Notes: generated by a model not told the origin, from the letters alone. A stretch of DNA of 64,000 nt from Labia minor (GCA_963082975.1 CAUJBJ010000025.1:1-64000), one strand, 5' to 3'; positions 11,433 through 25,120 are shown, numbered from the stretch's first letter. Numbers and translations: made by a program.

Positions 11433-13363
11433 TAGGATTTTCCCTTTAATATTTGAACAAAATCAGACTTTTCCGTAAGAATTCAATGAAAATATTTAAG
11501 AAATCGATCAAATATGAATTTATTCTTCAATAGAATCAGAAAATTAATAAAATAAAATATAAAAGATAATTTTATCGCTCGTATTTAATAAAGTAGGATT
11601 TTCCCTTTAATATTTGAACAAAATCACACTAATCCGTAAGAATTCAATGAAAATATTAAAGAAATCGATCAAATATGAATTTATTCTTCATTAGAATCAG
11701 AAAATGAATAAAATAAAATATAAAAGATAATTTTATCCCTCGTATTTAAAAAAGTAGGAATTTTCCCTTTAATATTTGAACAAAATCAGATTTTCCGTAA
11801 GAATTCAATGAAAATATTTAAGAAATCGATCAAATATGAATTTATTCTTCATTAGAACCAGAAAATTAATAAAATAAAATAAAAAAGATAATTTTATCCC
11901 TCGTATTTAAAAAACTAGGATTTTCCCTTTAATATTTGAACAAAATCACAGTAATCCGTAAGAATTCAATGAAAATATTTAAGAAATCGATCAAATATGA
12001 CTTTATTCTTAATTAGAATCAGAAAATGAATAAAATAAAATATAAAAGATAATTTTGTCCCTCGTATTTAAAAAAGTAGGATTTTCCCTTTTATATTTGA
12101 ACAAAATCAGATTTTCCGTAAGAATTCAATGAAAATATTTAAGAAATCGATCAAATATGAATTTATTCTTCATTAGAACCAGAAAATTAATAAAATAAAA
12201 TAAAAAAGATAATTTTATCCCTCGTATTTAAAATAGTAGGATTTTCCCTTTAATATTTGAACAAAATCACAGTAATGCGTAAGAATTCAATGAAAATATT
12301 TAAGAAATCGATCAAATATGAATTTCTTCTTCAATAGAATCAGAAAATGAATAAAATAAAATATAAAAGATAATTTTGTCCCTCGTATTTAAAAAAGTAG
12401 GATTTTCCCTTTAATATTTGAACAAAATCAGACTTTTCCGTAAGAATTCAATGAAAATATTTAAGAAATCGATCAAATATGAATTTATTCTTCATTAGAA
12501 TCAGAAAATTAATAAAATAAAATATTAAAGATAATTTTATCCCTCGTATTTAAAAAAGTAGGATTTTCCCTTTAATATTTGAACAAAATCAGACTTTTCC
12601 GTAAGAATTCAATGAAAATATTTAAGAAATCGATCAAATATGAATTTATTCTTCATTAGAATCAGAAAATTAATAAAATAAAATAAAAAAGATAATTTTA
12701 TCCCTCGTATTTAAAAAAGTAGGATTTTCCCTTTAATATTTGAACAAAATCAGACTTTTCCGTAAGAATTCAATGAAAATATTTAAGAAATCGATCAAAT
12801 ATGAATTTATTCTTCATTATAATCAGAAAATTAATAAAATAAAATAAAAAAGTTAATTTTATCCCTCGTATTTAAAAAAGTAGGATTTTCCCTTTAATAT
12901 TTGAACAAAATCAGACTTTTCCGTAAGAATTCAATGAAAATATTTAAGAAATCGATCAAATATGAATTTATTCTTCAATAGAATCAGAAAATTAATAAAA
13001 TAAAATATAAAAGATAATTTTATCCCTCGTATTTAAAAAAGTAGGATTTTCCCTTTAATATTTGAACAAAATCAGAATTTTCCGTAAGAATTCAATGAAA
13101 ATATTTAAGAAATCGATCAAATATGAATTTATTCTTCAATAGAATCAGAAAATTAATAAAATAAAATATAAAAGATAATTTTATCCCTCGTATTTAAAAA
13201 AGTAGGATTTTCCCTTTAATATTTGAACAAAATCAGACTTTTCCGTAAAAATTCAATGAAAATATTTAAGAAATCGATCAAATATGAATTTATTCTTCAT
13301 TATAATCAGAAAATTAATAAAATAAAATAAAAAAGTTAATTTTATCCCTCGTATTTAAAAAAG
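11433..13363. repeat. 12-mer higher-order repeat, copy 2 (1931 bp)
   Basis: Direct tandem copy of 9502-11432. After 13363 the order departs: the next unit lacks the ATCGCTCG marker and is followed by an E unit, so the duplication has exactly two copies. The lack of visible divergence suggests a recent event; an assembly duplication cannot be excluded from sequence alone. Confidence 0.9.
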
Positions 13364-13685
13364 TAGGATTTTCCCTTTAATATTTGAACAAAATCAGACT
13401 TTTCCGTAAGAATTCAATGAAAATATTTAAGAAATCGATCAAATATGAATTTATTCTTCAATAGAATCAGAAAATTAATAAAATAAAATATAAAAGATAA
13501 TTTTATCCCTCGTATTTAAAAAAGTAGGATTTTCCCTTTAATATTTGAACAAAATCAGATTTTTCCTTAAGAATTCAATGAAAATATTTAAGAAATCGAT
13601 CAAATATGAATTTATTCTTAATTATAATCAGAAAATTAATAAAATAAAATAAAAAAGATAATTTTATCCCTCGTATTTAAAAAAG
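12720..13685. repeat. 6-mer repeat, copy 1 (966 bp)
   Basis: Six units in the order B (CATTATAATC, GTTAA), B (CAATAG), D, B (GTAAAAATTC), B (CAATAG), E. The same six follow directly at 13686. The first four units belong to the end of the second 12-mer copy, so this smaller duplication is overlaid on the larger one. Confidence 0.87.
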
Positions 13686-14651
13686 TAGGATTTTCCCTTT
13701 AATATTTGAACAAAATCAGACTTTTCCGTAAGAATTCAATGAAAATATTTAAGAAATCGATCAAATATGAATTTATTCTTCATTATAATCAGAAAATTAA
13801 TAAAATAAAATAAAAAAGTTAATTTTATCCCTCGTATTTAAAAAAGTAGGATTTTCCCTTTAATATTTGAACAAAATCAGACTTTTCCGTAAGAATTCAA
13901 TGAAAATATTTAAGAAATCGATCAAATATGAATTTATTCTTCAATAGAATCAGAAAATTAATAAAATAAAATATAAAAGATAATTTTATCCCTCGTATTT
14001 AAAAAAGTAGGATTTTCCCTTTAATATTTGAACAAAATCAGAATTTTCCGTAAGAATTCAATGAAAATATTTAAGAAATCGATCAAATATGAATTTATTC
14101 TTCAATAGAATCAGAAAATTAATAAAATAAAATATAAAAGATAATTTTATCCCTCGTATTTAAAAAAGTAGGATTTTCCCTTTAATATTTGAACAAAATC
14201 AGACTTTTCCGTAAAAATTCAATGAAAATATTTAAGAAATCGATCAAATATGAATTTATTCTTCATTATAATCAGAAAATTAATAAAATAAAATAAAAAA
14301 GTTAATTTTATCCCTCGTATTTAAAAAAGTAGGATTTTCCCTTTAATATTTGAACAAAATCAGACTTTTCCGTAAGAATTCAATGAAAATATTTAAGAAA
14401 TCGATCAAATATGAATTTATTCTTCAATAGAATCAGAAAATTAATAAAATAAAATATAAAAGATAATTTTATCCCTCGTATTTAAAAAAGTAGGATTTTC
14501 CCTTTAATATTTGAACAAAATCAGATTTTTCCTTAAGAATTCAATGAAAATATTTAAGAAATCGATCAAATATGAATTTATTCTTAATTATAATCAGAAA
14601 ATTAATAAAATAAAATAAAAAAGATAATTTTATCCCTCGTATTTAAAAAAG
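13686..14651. repeat. 6-mer repeat, copy 2 (966 bp)
   Basis: Second tandem copy of the six-unit order described at 12720. It ends at the ATCGCTCG marker unit starting at 14652, which heads the next module. Confidence 0.87.
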
Positions 14652-15134
14652 TAGGATTTTCCCTTTAATATTTGAACAAAATCAGACTTTTCCGTAAGAA
14701 TTCAATGAAAATATTTAAGAAATCGATCAAATATGAATTTATTCTTCAATAGAATCAGAAAATTAATAAAATAAAATATAAAAGATAATTTTATCGCTCG
14801 TATTTAAAAAAGTAGGATTTTCCCTTTAATATTTGAACAAAATCACACTAATCCGTAAGAATTCAATGAAAATATTTAAGAAATCGATCAAATATGAATT
14901 TATTCTTCATTAGAATCAGAAAATGAATAAAATAAAATATAAAAGATAATTTTATCCCTCGTATTTAAAAAAGTAGGAATTTTCCCTTTAATATTTGAAC
15001 AAAATCAGATTTTCCGTAAGAATTCAATGAAAATATTTAAGAAATCGATCAAATATGAATTTATTCTTCATTAGAACCAGAAAATTAATAAAATAAAATA
15101 AAAAAGATAATTTTATCCCTCGTATTTAAAAAAC
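14652..15134. repeat. Three module monomers before the 10-mer repeat
   Basis: Units with the ATCGCTCG marker, the CACACTAATCC patch and the TAGGAATTTTCC start. They are the first three members of the four-unit module; the fourth (GACTTTATTC, starting 15135) opens the 10-mer duplication. The order matches the modules at 3381 and 25765. Confidence 0.85.
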
Positions 15135-16744
15135 TAGGATTTTCCCTTTAATATTTGAACAAAATCACAGTAATCCGTAAGAATTCAATGAAAATATTTA
15201 AGAAATCGATCAAATATGACTTTATTCTTAATTAGAATCAGAAAATGAATAAAATAAAATATAAAAGATAATTTTGTCCCTCGTATTTAAAAAAGTAGGA
15301 TTTTCCCTTTTATATTTGAACAAAATCAGACTTTTCCGTAAGAATTCAATGAAAATATTTAAGAAATCGATCAAATATGAATTTATTCTTCATTAGAATC
15401 AGAAAATTAATAAAATAAAATATAAAAGATAATTTTATCCCTCGTATTTAAAAAAGTAGGATTTTCCCTTTAATATTTGAACAAAATCAGAATTTTCCGT
15501 AAGAATTCAATGAAAATATTTAAGAAATCGATCAAATATGAATTTATTCTTCAATAGAATCAGAAAATTAATAAAATAAAATATAAAAGATAATTTTATC
15601 CCTCGTATTTAAAAAAGTAGGAATTTTCCCTTTAATATTTGAACAAAATCAGATTTTCCGTAAGAATTCAATGAAAATAATTAAGAAATCGATCAAATAT
15701 GAATTTATTCTTCATTAGAACCAGAAAATTAATAAAATAAAATAAAAAAGATAATTTTATCCCTCGTATTTAAAAAACTAGGATTTTCCCTTTAATATTT
15801 GAACAAAATCACAGTAATCCGTAAGAATTCAATGAAAATATTTAAGAAATCGATCAAATATGAATTAATTCTTCAATAGAATCAGAAAATTAATAAAATA
15901 AAATATAAAAGATAATTGTATCCCTCGTATTTAAAAAAGTAGGATTTTCCCTTTAATATTTGAAAAAAATCAGACTTTTCCGTAAGAATTCAATGAAAAT
16001 ATTTAAGAAATCGATCAAATATGAATTTATTCTTCAATAGAATCAGAAAATTAATAAAATAAAATATAAAAGATAATTTTATCCCTCGTATTTAAAAAAG
16101 TAGGATTTTCCCTTTAATATTTGAACAAAATCACACTAATCCGTAAGAATTCAATGAAAATATTTAAGAAATCGATCAAATATGAATTTATTCTTCATTA
16201 GAATCAGAAAATGAATAAAATAAAATATAAAAGATAATTTTATCCCTCGTATTTAAAAAAGTAGGAATTTTCCCTTTAATATTTGAACAAAATCAGATTT
16301 TCCGTAAGAATTCAATGAAAATATTTAAGAAATCGATCAAATATGAATTTATTCTTCATTAGAACCAGAAAATTAATAAAATAAAATAAAAAAGATAATT
16401 TTATCCCTCGTATTTAAAATAGTAGGATTTTCCCTTTAATATTTGAACAAAATCACAGTAATCCGTAAGAATTCAATGAAAATATTTAAGAAATCGATCA
16501 AATATGAATTTCTTCTTCAATAGAATCAGAAAATGAATAAAATAAAATATAAAAGATAATTTTGTCCCTCGTATTTAAAAAAGTAGGATTTTCCCTTTAA
16601 TATTTGAACAAAATCAGACTTTTCCGTAAGAATTCAATGAAAATATTTAAGAAATCGATCAAATATGAATTTATTCTTCATTAGAATCAGAAAATTAATA
16701 AAATAAAATAAAAAAGATAATTTTATCCCTCGTATTTAAAAAAG
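15135..16744. repeat. 10-mer repeat, copy 1 (1610 bp)
   Basis: Ten units: A (GACTTTATTC, ATTTTGTCCC), B (CCCTTTTATAT), D, G (AATAATTAAG), A (GAATTAATTC, ATTGTATCCC), B (TTGAAAAAAATC), F, G (ending AAAATAG), A (TTTCTTCTTC), B. The same order follows at 16745. The rare variants GAATTAATTC, ATTGTATCCC and TTGAAAAAAATC in three successive positions make the match specific. Confidence 0.87.
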
Positions 16745-18353
16745 TAGGATTTTCCCTTTAATATTTGAACAAAATCACAGTAATCCGTAAGAATTCAATG
16801 AAAATATTTAAGAAATCGATCAAATATGACTTTATTCTTAATTAGAATCAGAAAATGAATAAAATAAAATATAAAAGATAATTTTGTCCCTCGTATTTAA
16901 AAAAGTAGGATTTTCCCTTTTATATTTGAACAAAATCAGATTTTCCGTAAGAATTCAATGAAAATATTTAAGAAATCGATCAAATATGAATTTATTCTTC
17001 ATTAGAATCAGAAAATTAATAAAATAAAATATAAAAGATAATTTTATCCCTCGTATTTAAAAAAGTAGGATTTTCCCTTTAATATTTGAACAAAATCAGA
17101 ATTTTCCGTAAGAATTCAATGAAAATATTTAAGAAATCGATCAAATATGAATTTATTCTTCAATAGAATCAGAAAATTAATAAAATAAAATATAAAAGAT
17201 AATTTTATCCCTCGTATTTAAAAAAGTAGGAATTTTCCCTTTAATATTTGAACAAAATCAGATTTTCCGTAAGAATTCAATGAAAATAATTAAGAAATCG
17301 ATCAAATATGAATTTATTCTTCATTAGAACCAGAAAATTAATAAAATAAAATAAAAAAGATAATTTTATCCCTCGTATTTAAAAAACTAGGATTTTCCCT
17401 TTAATATTTGAACAAAATCACAGTAATCCGTAAGAATTCAATGAAAATATTTAAGAAATCGATCAAATATGAATTAATTCTTCAATAGAATCAGAAAATT
17501 AATAAAATAAAATATAAAAGATAATTGTATCCCTCGTATTTAAAAAAGTAGGATTTTCCCTTTAATATTTGAAAAAAATCAGACTTTTCCGTAAGAATTC
17601 AATGAAAATATTTAAGAAATCGATCAAATATGAATTTATTCTTCAATAGAATCAGAAAATTAATAAAATAAAATATAAAAGATAATTTTATCCCTCGTAT
17701 TTAAAAAAGTAGGATTTTCCCTTTAATATTTGAACAAAATCACACTAATCCGTAAGAATTCAATGAAAATATTTAAGAAATCGATCAAATATGAATTTAT
17801 TCTTCATTAGAATCAGAAAATGAATAAAATAAAATATAAAAGATAATTTTATCCCTCGTATTTAAAAAAGTAGGAATTTTCCCTTTAATATTTGAACAAA
17901 ATCAGATTTTCCGTAAGAATTCAATGAAAATATTTAAGAAATCGATCAAATATGAATTTATTCTTCATTAGAACCAGAAAATTAATAAAATAAAATAAAA
18001 AAGATAATTTTATCCCTCGTATTTAAAATAGTAGGATTTTCCCTTTAATATTTGAACAAAATCACAGTAATCCGTAAGAATTCAATGAAAATATTTAAGA
18101 AATCGATCAAATATGAATTTCTTCTTCAATAGAATCAGAAAATGAATAAAATAAAATATAAAAGATAATTTTGTCCCTCGTATTTAAAAAAGTAGGATTT
18201 TCCCTTTAATATTTGAACAAAATCAGACTTTTCCGTAAGAATTCAATGAAAATATTTAAGAAATCGATCAAATATGAATTTATTCTTCATTAGAATCAGA
18301 AAATTAATAAAATAAAATAAAAAAGATAATTTTATCCCTCGTATTTAAAAAAG
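16745..18353. repeat. 10-mer repeat, copy 2 (1609 bp)
   Basis: Second tandem copy of 15135-16744. Its second unit has the short patch CAGATTTTCC where copy 1 has CAGACTTTTCC, which makes this copy one base shorter. The right part of that unit (CATTAGAATC with AAATATAAAAG) is the same in both copies, so the unit at 16906 combines a short-patch left side with the copy 1 right side. After 18353 the order changes to A units. Confidence 0.85.
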
Positions 18354-19805
18354 TAGGATTTTCCCTTTAATATTTGAACAAAATCACAGTAATCCGTAAG
18401 AATTCAATGAAAATATTTAAGAAATCGATCAAATATGAATTTATTCTTCATTAGAATCAGAAAATTAATAAAATAAAATAAAAAAGATAATTTTATCCCT
18501 CGTATTTAAAAAACTAGGATTTTCCCTTTAATATTTTAACAAAATCACAGTAATCCGTAAGAATTCAATGAAAATATTTAAGAAATCGATCAAATATGAA
18601 TTTATTCTTCAATAGAATCAGAAAATTAATAAAATAAAATATAAAAGATAATTTTATCCCTCGTATTTAAAAAAGTAGGATTTTCCCTTTAATATTTGAA
18701 CAAAATCAGACTTTTCCGTAAGAATTCAATGAAAATATTTAAGAAATCGATCAAATATGAATTTATTCTTCATTAGAATCAGAAAATTAATAAAATAAAA
18801 TAAAAAAGATAATTTTATCCCTCGTATTTAAAAAAGTAGGATTTTCCCTTTAATATTTGAACAAAATCAGACTTTTCCGTAAGAATTCAATGAAAATATT
18901 TAAGAAATCGATCAAATATGAATTTATTCTTCATTATAATCAGAAAATTAATAAAATAAAATAAAAAAGTTAATTTTATCCCTCGTATTTAAAAAAGTAG
19001 GATTTTCCCTTTAATATTTGAACAAAATCAAACTTTTCCGTAAGAATTCAATGAAAATATTTAAGAAATCGATCAAATATGAATTTATTCTTCAATAGAA
19101 TCAGAAAATTAATAAAATAAAATATAAAAGATAATTTTATCCCTCGTATTTAAAAAAGTAGGATTTTCCCTTTAATATTTGAACAAAATCAGAATTTTCC
19201 GTAAGAATTCAATGAAAATATTTAAGAAATCGATCAAATATGAATTTATTCTTCAATAGAATCAGAAAATTAATAAAATAAAATATAAAAGATAATTTTA
19301 TCCCTCATATTTAAAAAAGTAGGATTTTCCCTTTAATATTTGAACAAAATCAGACTTTTCCGTAAAAATTCAATGAAAATATTTAAGAAATCGATCAAAT
19401 ATGAATTTATTCTTCATTATAATCAGAAAATTAATAAAATAAAATAAAAAAGTTAATTTTATCCCTCGTATTTAAAAAAGTAGGATTTTCCCTTTAATAT
19501 TTGAACAAAAAAATCAGACTTTTCCGTAAGAATTCAATGAAAATATTTAAGAAATCGATCAAATATGAATTTATTCTTCAATAGAATCAGAAAATTAATA
19601 AAATAAAATATAAAAGATAATTTTATCCCTCGTATTTAAAAAAGTAGGATTTTCCCTTTAATATTTGAACAAAATCAGATTTTTCCTTAAGAATTCAATG
19701 AAAATATTTAAGAAATCGATCAAATATGAATTTATTCTTAATTATAATCAGAAAATTAATAAAATAAAATAAAAAAGATAATTTTATCCCTCGTATTTAA
19801 AAAAG
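17549..19805. repeat. 14-monomer segment, first occurrence (23-mer distance)
   Basis: Fourteen units from the TTGAAAAAAATC unit through the E unit at 19645. The same class order recurs at 21254-23510, 3705 bp (23 monomers plus 2 bp) later. Differences include TTTTCCC here against TTTTCAC there in the F unit (21415), GAAAATGAAT against GAAAAAGAAT (21845), and a private ATATTTTAAC at 18531 here. The segment includes the three-A insertion unit and TCCCTCATATTT. Confidence 0.85.
19481..19644. repeat. 164-bp monomer with AAA insertion, copy 2
   Basis: Same three-A insertion and same flanking variants as the unit at 9177, displaced by 10304 bp, which is exactly 64 monomers. It lies in the first copy of the segment that is repeated at a 3705-bp distance. 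Confidence 0.93.
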
Positions 19806-21253
19806 TAGGATTTTCCCTTTAATATTTGAACAAAATCAGACTTTTCCGTAAGAATTCAATGAAAATATTTAAGAAATCGATCAAATATGAATTTATTCTT
19901 CATTAGAATCAGAAAATTAATAAAATAAAATAAAAAAGATAATTTTATCCCTCGTATTTAAAAAAGTAGGATTTTCCCTTTAATATTTGAACAAAATCAC
20001 ACTAATCCGTAAGAATTCAATGAAAATATTTAAGAAATCGATCAAATATGAATTTATTCTTCATTAGAATCAGAAAATGAATAAAATAAAATATAAAAGA
20101 TAATTTTGTCCCTCGTATTTAAAAAAGTAGGATTTTCCCTTTTATATTTGAACAAAATCAGATTTTCCGTAAGAATTCAATGAAAATATTTAAGAAATCG
20201 ATCAAATATGAATTTATTCTTCATTAGAACCAGAAAATTAATAAAATAAAATAAAAAAGATAATTTTATCCCTCGTATTTAAAATAGTAGGATTTTCCCT
20301 TTAATATTTGAACAAAATCACAGTAATCCGTAAGAATTCAATGAAAATATTTAAGAAATCGATCAAATATGAATTTCTTCTTCAATAGAATCAGAAAATG
20401 AATAAAATAAAATATAAAAGATAATTTTGTCCCTCGTATTTAAAAAAGTAGGATTTTCCCTTTAATATTTGAACAAAATCAGACTTTTCCGTAAGAATTC
20501 AATGAAAATATTTAAGAAATCGATCAAATATGAATTTATTCTTCATTAGAATCAGAAAATTAATAAAATAAAATAAAAAAGATAATTTTATCCCTCGTAT
20601 TTAAAAAAGTAGGATTTTCCCTTTAATATTTGAACAAAATCAGACTTTTCCGTAAGAATTCAATGAAAATATTTAAGAAATCGATCAAATATGAATTTAT
20701 TCTTCATTAGAATCAGAAAATTAATAAAATAAAATAAAAAAGATAATTTTATCCCTCGTATTTAAAAAAGTAGGATTTTCCCTTTAATATTTGAACAAAA
20801 TCAGACTTTTCCGTAAGAATTCAATGAAAATATTTAAGAAATCGATCAAATATGAATTTATTCTTCATTATAATCAGAAAATTAATAAAATAAAATAAAA
20901 AAGTTAATTTTATCCCTCGTATTTAAAAAAGTAGGATTTTCCCTTTAATATTTGAACAAAATCAGACTTTTCCGTAAGAATTCAATGAAAATATTTAAGA
21001 AATCGATCAAATATGAATTTATTCTTCAATAGAATCAGAAAATTAATAAAATAAAATATAAAAGATAATTTTATCCCTCGTATTTAAAAAAGTAGGATTT
21101 TCCCTTTAATATTTGAACAAAATCAGAATTTTCCGTAAGAATTCAATGAAAATATTTAAGAAATCGATCAAATATGAATTTATTCTTCAATAGAATCAGA
21201 AAATTAATAAAATAAAATATAAAAGATAATTTTATCCCTCGTATTTAAAAAAG
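19806..21253. repeat. Nine monomers between the two 14-monomer segments
   Basis: Units B, F (ATTTTGTCCC), G (CCCTTTTATAT, ending AAAATAG, 160 bp), A (TTTCTTCTTC), B, B, B (CATTATAATC, GTTAA), B, D. The F unit at 19967 ends in ATTTTGTCCC, a tail normally found on the GACTTTATTC unit, so one or two module units appear to have been lost here and a hybrid formed. Confidence 0.75.
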
Positions 21254-23510
21254 TAGGATTTTCCCTTTAATATTTGAACAAAATCAGACTTTTCCGTAAG
21301 AATTCAATGAAAATATTTAAGAAATCGATCAAATATGAATTTATTCTTCAATAGAATCAGAAAATTAATAAAATAAAATATAAAAGATAATTTTATCCCT
21401 CGTATTTAAAAAAGTAGGATTTTCACTTTAATATTTGAACAAAATCACACTAATCCGTAAGAATTCAATGAAAATATTTAAGAAATCGATCAAATATGAA
21501 TTTATTCTTCATTAGAATCAGAAAATGAATAAAATAAAATATAAAAGATAATTTTATCCCTCGTATTTAAAAAAGTAGGAATTTTCCCTTTAATATTTGA
21601 ACAAAATCAGATTTTCCGTAAGAATTCAATGAAAATATTTAAGAAATCGATCAAATATGAATTTATTCTTCATTAGAACCAGAAAATTAATAAAATAAAA
21701 TAAAAAAGATAATTTTATCCCTCGTATTTAAAATAGTAGGATTTTCCCTTTAATATTTGAACAAAATCACAGTAATCCGTAAGAATTCAATGAAAATATT
21801 TAAGAAATCGATCAAATATGAATTTCTTCTTCAATAGAATCAGAAAAAGAATAAAATAAAATATAAAAGATAATTTTGTCCCTCGTATTTAAAAAAGTAG
21901 GATTTTCCCTTTAATATTTGAACAAAATCAGACTTTTCCGTAAGAATTCAATGAAAATATTTAAGAAATCGATCAAATATGAATTTATTCTTCATTAGAA
22001 TCAGAAAATTAATAAAATAAAATAAAAAAGATAATTTTATCCCTCGTATTTAAAAAAGTAGGATTTTCCCTTTAATATTTGAACAAAATCACAGTAATCC
22101 GTAAGAATTCAATGAAAATATTTAAGAAATCGATCAAATATGAATTTATTCTTCATTAGAATCAGAAAATTAATAAAATAAAATAAAAAAGATAATTTTA
22201 TCCCTCGTATTTAAAAAACTAGGATTTTCCCTTTAATATTTGAACAAAATCACAGTAATCCGTAAGAATTCAATGAAAATATTTAAGAAATCGATCAAAT
22301 ATGAATTTATTCTTCAATAGAATCAGAAAATTAATAAAATAAAATATAAAAGATAATTTTATCCCTCGTATTTAAAAAAGTAGGATTTTCCCTTTAATAT
22401 TTGAACAAAATCAGACTTTTCCGTAAGAATTCAATGAAAATATTTAAGAAATCGATCAAATATGAATTTATTCTTCATTAGAATCAGAAAATTAATAAAA
22501 TAAAATAAAAAAGATAATTTTATCCCTCGTATTTAAAAAAGTAGGATTTTCCCTTTAATATTTGAACAAAATCAGACTTTTCCGTAAGAATTCAATGAAA
22601 ATATTTAAGAAATCGATCAAATATGAATTTATTCTTCATTATAATCAGAAAATTAATAAAATAAAATAAAAAAGTTAATTTTATCCCTCGTATTTAAAAA
22701 AGTAGGATTTTCCCTTTAATATTTGAACAAAATCAAACTTTTCCGTAAGAATTCAATGAAAATATTTAAGAAATCGATCAAATATGAATTTATTCTTCAA
22801 TAGAATCAGAAAATTAATAAAATAAAATATAAAAGATAATTTTATCCCTCGTATTTAAAAAAGTAGGATTTTCCCTTTAATATTTGAACAAAATCAGAAT
22901 TTTCCGTAAGAATTCAATGAAAATATTTAAGAAATCGATCAAATATGAATTTATTCTTCAATAGAATCAGAAAATTAATAAAATAAAATATAAAAGATAA
23001 TTTTATCCCTCATATTTAAAAAAGTAGGATTTTCCCTTTAATATTTGAACAAAATCAGACTTATCCGTAAAAATTCAATGAAAATATTTAAGAAATCGAT
23101 CAAATATGAATTTATTCTTCATTATAATCAGAAAATTAATAAAATAAAATAAAAAAGTTAATTTTATCCCTCGTATTTAAAAAAGTAGGATTTTCCCTTT
23201 AATATTTGAACAAAAAAATCAGACTTTTCCGTAAGAATTCAATGAAAATATTTAAGAAATCGATCAAATATGAATTTATTCTTCAATAGAATCAGAAAAT
23301 TAATAAAATAAAATATAAAAGATAATTTTATCCCTCGTATTTAAAAAAGTAGGATTTTCCCTTTAATATTTGAACAAAATCAGATTTTTCCTTAAGAATT
23401 CAATGAAAATATTTAAGAAATCGATCAAATATGAATTTATTCTTAATTATAATCAGAAAATTAATAAAATAAAATAAAAAAGATAATTTTATCCCTCGTA
23501 TTTAAAAAAG
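21254..23510. repeat. 14-monomer segment, second occurrence (23-mer distance)
   Basis: Copy of 17549-19805. It ends at the marker unit starting 23511, whereas the first copy is followed by an ordinary B unit. Together with 7406-9501 it forms a family of at least three related segments. Confidence 0.85.
23186..23349. repeat. 164-bp monomer with AAA insertion, copy 3
   Basis: Same insertion and flanking variants as the units at 9177 and 19481, displaced 3705 bp from the latter. The unit just before it carries a private change (GACTTATCCG instead of GACTTTTCCG), so this copy has begun to diverge. Confidence 0.93.
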
Positions 23511-25120
23511 TAGGATTTTCCCTTTAATATTTGAACAAAATCAGACTTTTCCGTAAGAATTCAATGAAAATATTTAAGAAATCGATCAAATATGAATTTA
23601 TTCTTCAATAGAATCAGAAAATTAATAAAATAAAATATAAAAGATAATTTTATCGCTCGTATTTAATAAAGTAGGATTTTCCCTTTAATATTTGAACAAA
23701 ATCACACTAATCCGTAAGAATTCAATGAAAATATTAAAGAAATCGATCAAATATGAATTTATTCTTCATTAGAATCAGAAAATGAATAAAATAAAATATA
23801 AAAGATAATTTTATCCCTCGTATTTAAAAAAGTAGGAATTTTCCCTTTAATATTTGAACAAAATCAGATTTTCCGTAAGAATTCAATGAAAATATTTAAG
23901 AAATCGATCAAATATGAATTTATTCTTCATTAGAACCAGAAAATTAATAAAATAAAATAAAAAAGATAATTTTATCCCTCGTATTTAAAATAGTAGGATT
24001 TTCCCTTTAATATTTGAACAAAATCACAGTAATACGTAAGAATTCAATGAAAATATTTAAGAAATCGATCAAATATGAATTTCTTCTTCAATAGAATCAG
24101 AAAATGAATAAAATAAAATATAAAAGATAATTTTGTCCCTCGTATTTAAAAAAGTAGGATTTTCCCTTTAATATTTGAACAAAATCAGACTTTTCCGTAA
24201 GAATTCAATGAAAATATTTAAGAAATCGATCAAATATGAATTTATTCTTCATTAGAATCAGAAAATTAATAAAATAAAATAAAAAAGATAATTTTATCCC
24301 TCGTATTTAAAAAAGTAGGATTTTCCCTTTAATATTTGAACAAAATCAGACTTTTCCGTAAGAATTCAATGAAAATATTTAAGAAATCGATCAAATATGA
24401 ATTTATTCTTCATTAGAATCAGAAAATTAATAAAATAAAATATAAAAGATAATTTTATCCCTCGTATTTAAAAAAGTAGGATTTTCCCTTTAATATTTGA
24501 ACAAAATCAGACTTTTCCGTAAGAATTCAATGAAAATATTTAAGAAATCGATCAAATATGAATTTATTCTTCATTATAATCAGAAAATTAATAAAATAAA
24601 ATAAAAAAGTTAATTTTATCCCTCGTATTTAAAAAAGTAGGATTTTCCCTTTAATATTTGAACAAAATCAGACTTTTCCGTAAGAATTCAATGAAAATAT
24701 TTAAGAAATCGATCAAATATGAATTTATTCTTCAATAGAATCAGAAAATTAATAAAATAAAATATAAAAGATAATTTTATCCCTCGTATTTAAAAAAGTA
24801 GGATTTTCCCTTTAATATTTGAACAAAATCAGAATTTTCCGTAAGAATTCAATGAAAATATTTAAGAAATCGATCAAATATGAATTTATTCTTCAATAGA
24901 ATCAGAAAATTAATAAAATAAAATATAAAAGATAATTTTATCCCTCGTATTTAAAAAAGTAGGATTTTCCCTTTAATATTTGAACAAAATCAGACTTTTC
25001 CGTAAAAATTCAATGAAAATATTTAAGAAATCGATCAAATATGAATTTATTCTTCATTATAATCAGAAAATTAATAAAATAAAATAAAAAAGTTAATTTT
25101 ATCCCTCGTATTTAAAAAAG
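23511..25120. repeat. Satellite block with the incomplete marker module
   Basis: Ten units beginning with the ATCGCTCG unit (TTTAATAAAG end) and the F unit with AATATTAAAG, as in the 12-mer at 9502. The third unit ends AAAATAG and the fourth is the TTTCTTCTTC type with the private AATACGTAAG, so the usual GACTTTATTC unit is missing. This is the last place in the window where a unit ends AAAATAG. Confidence 0.8.
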
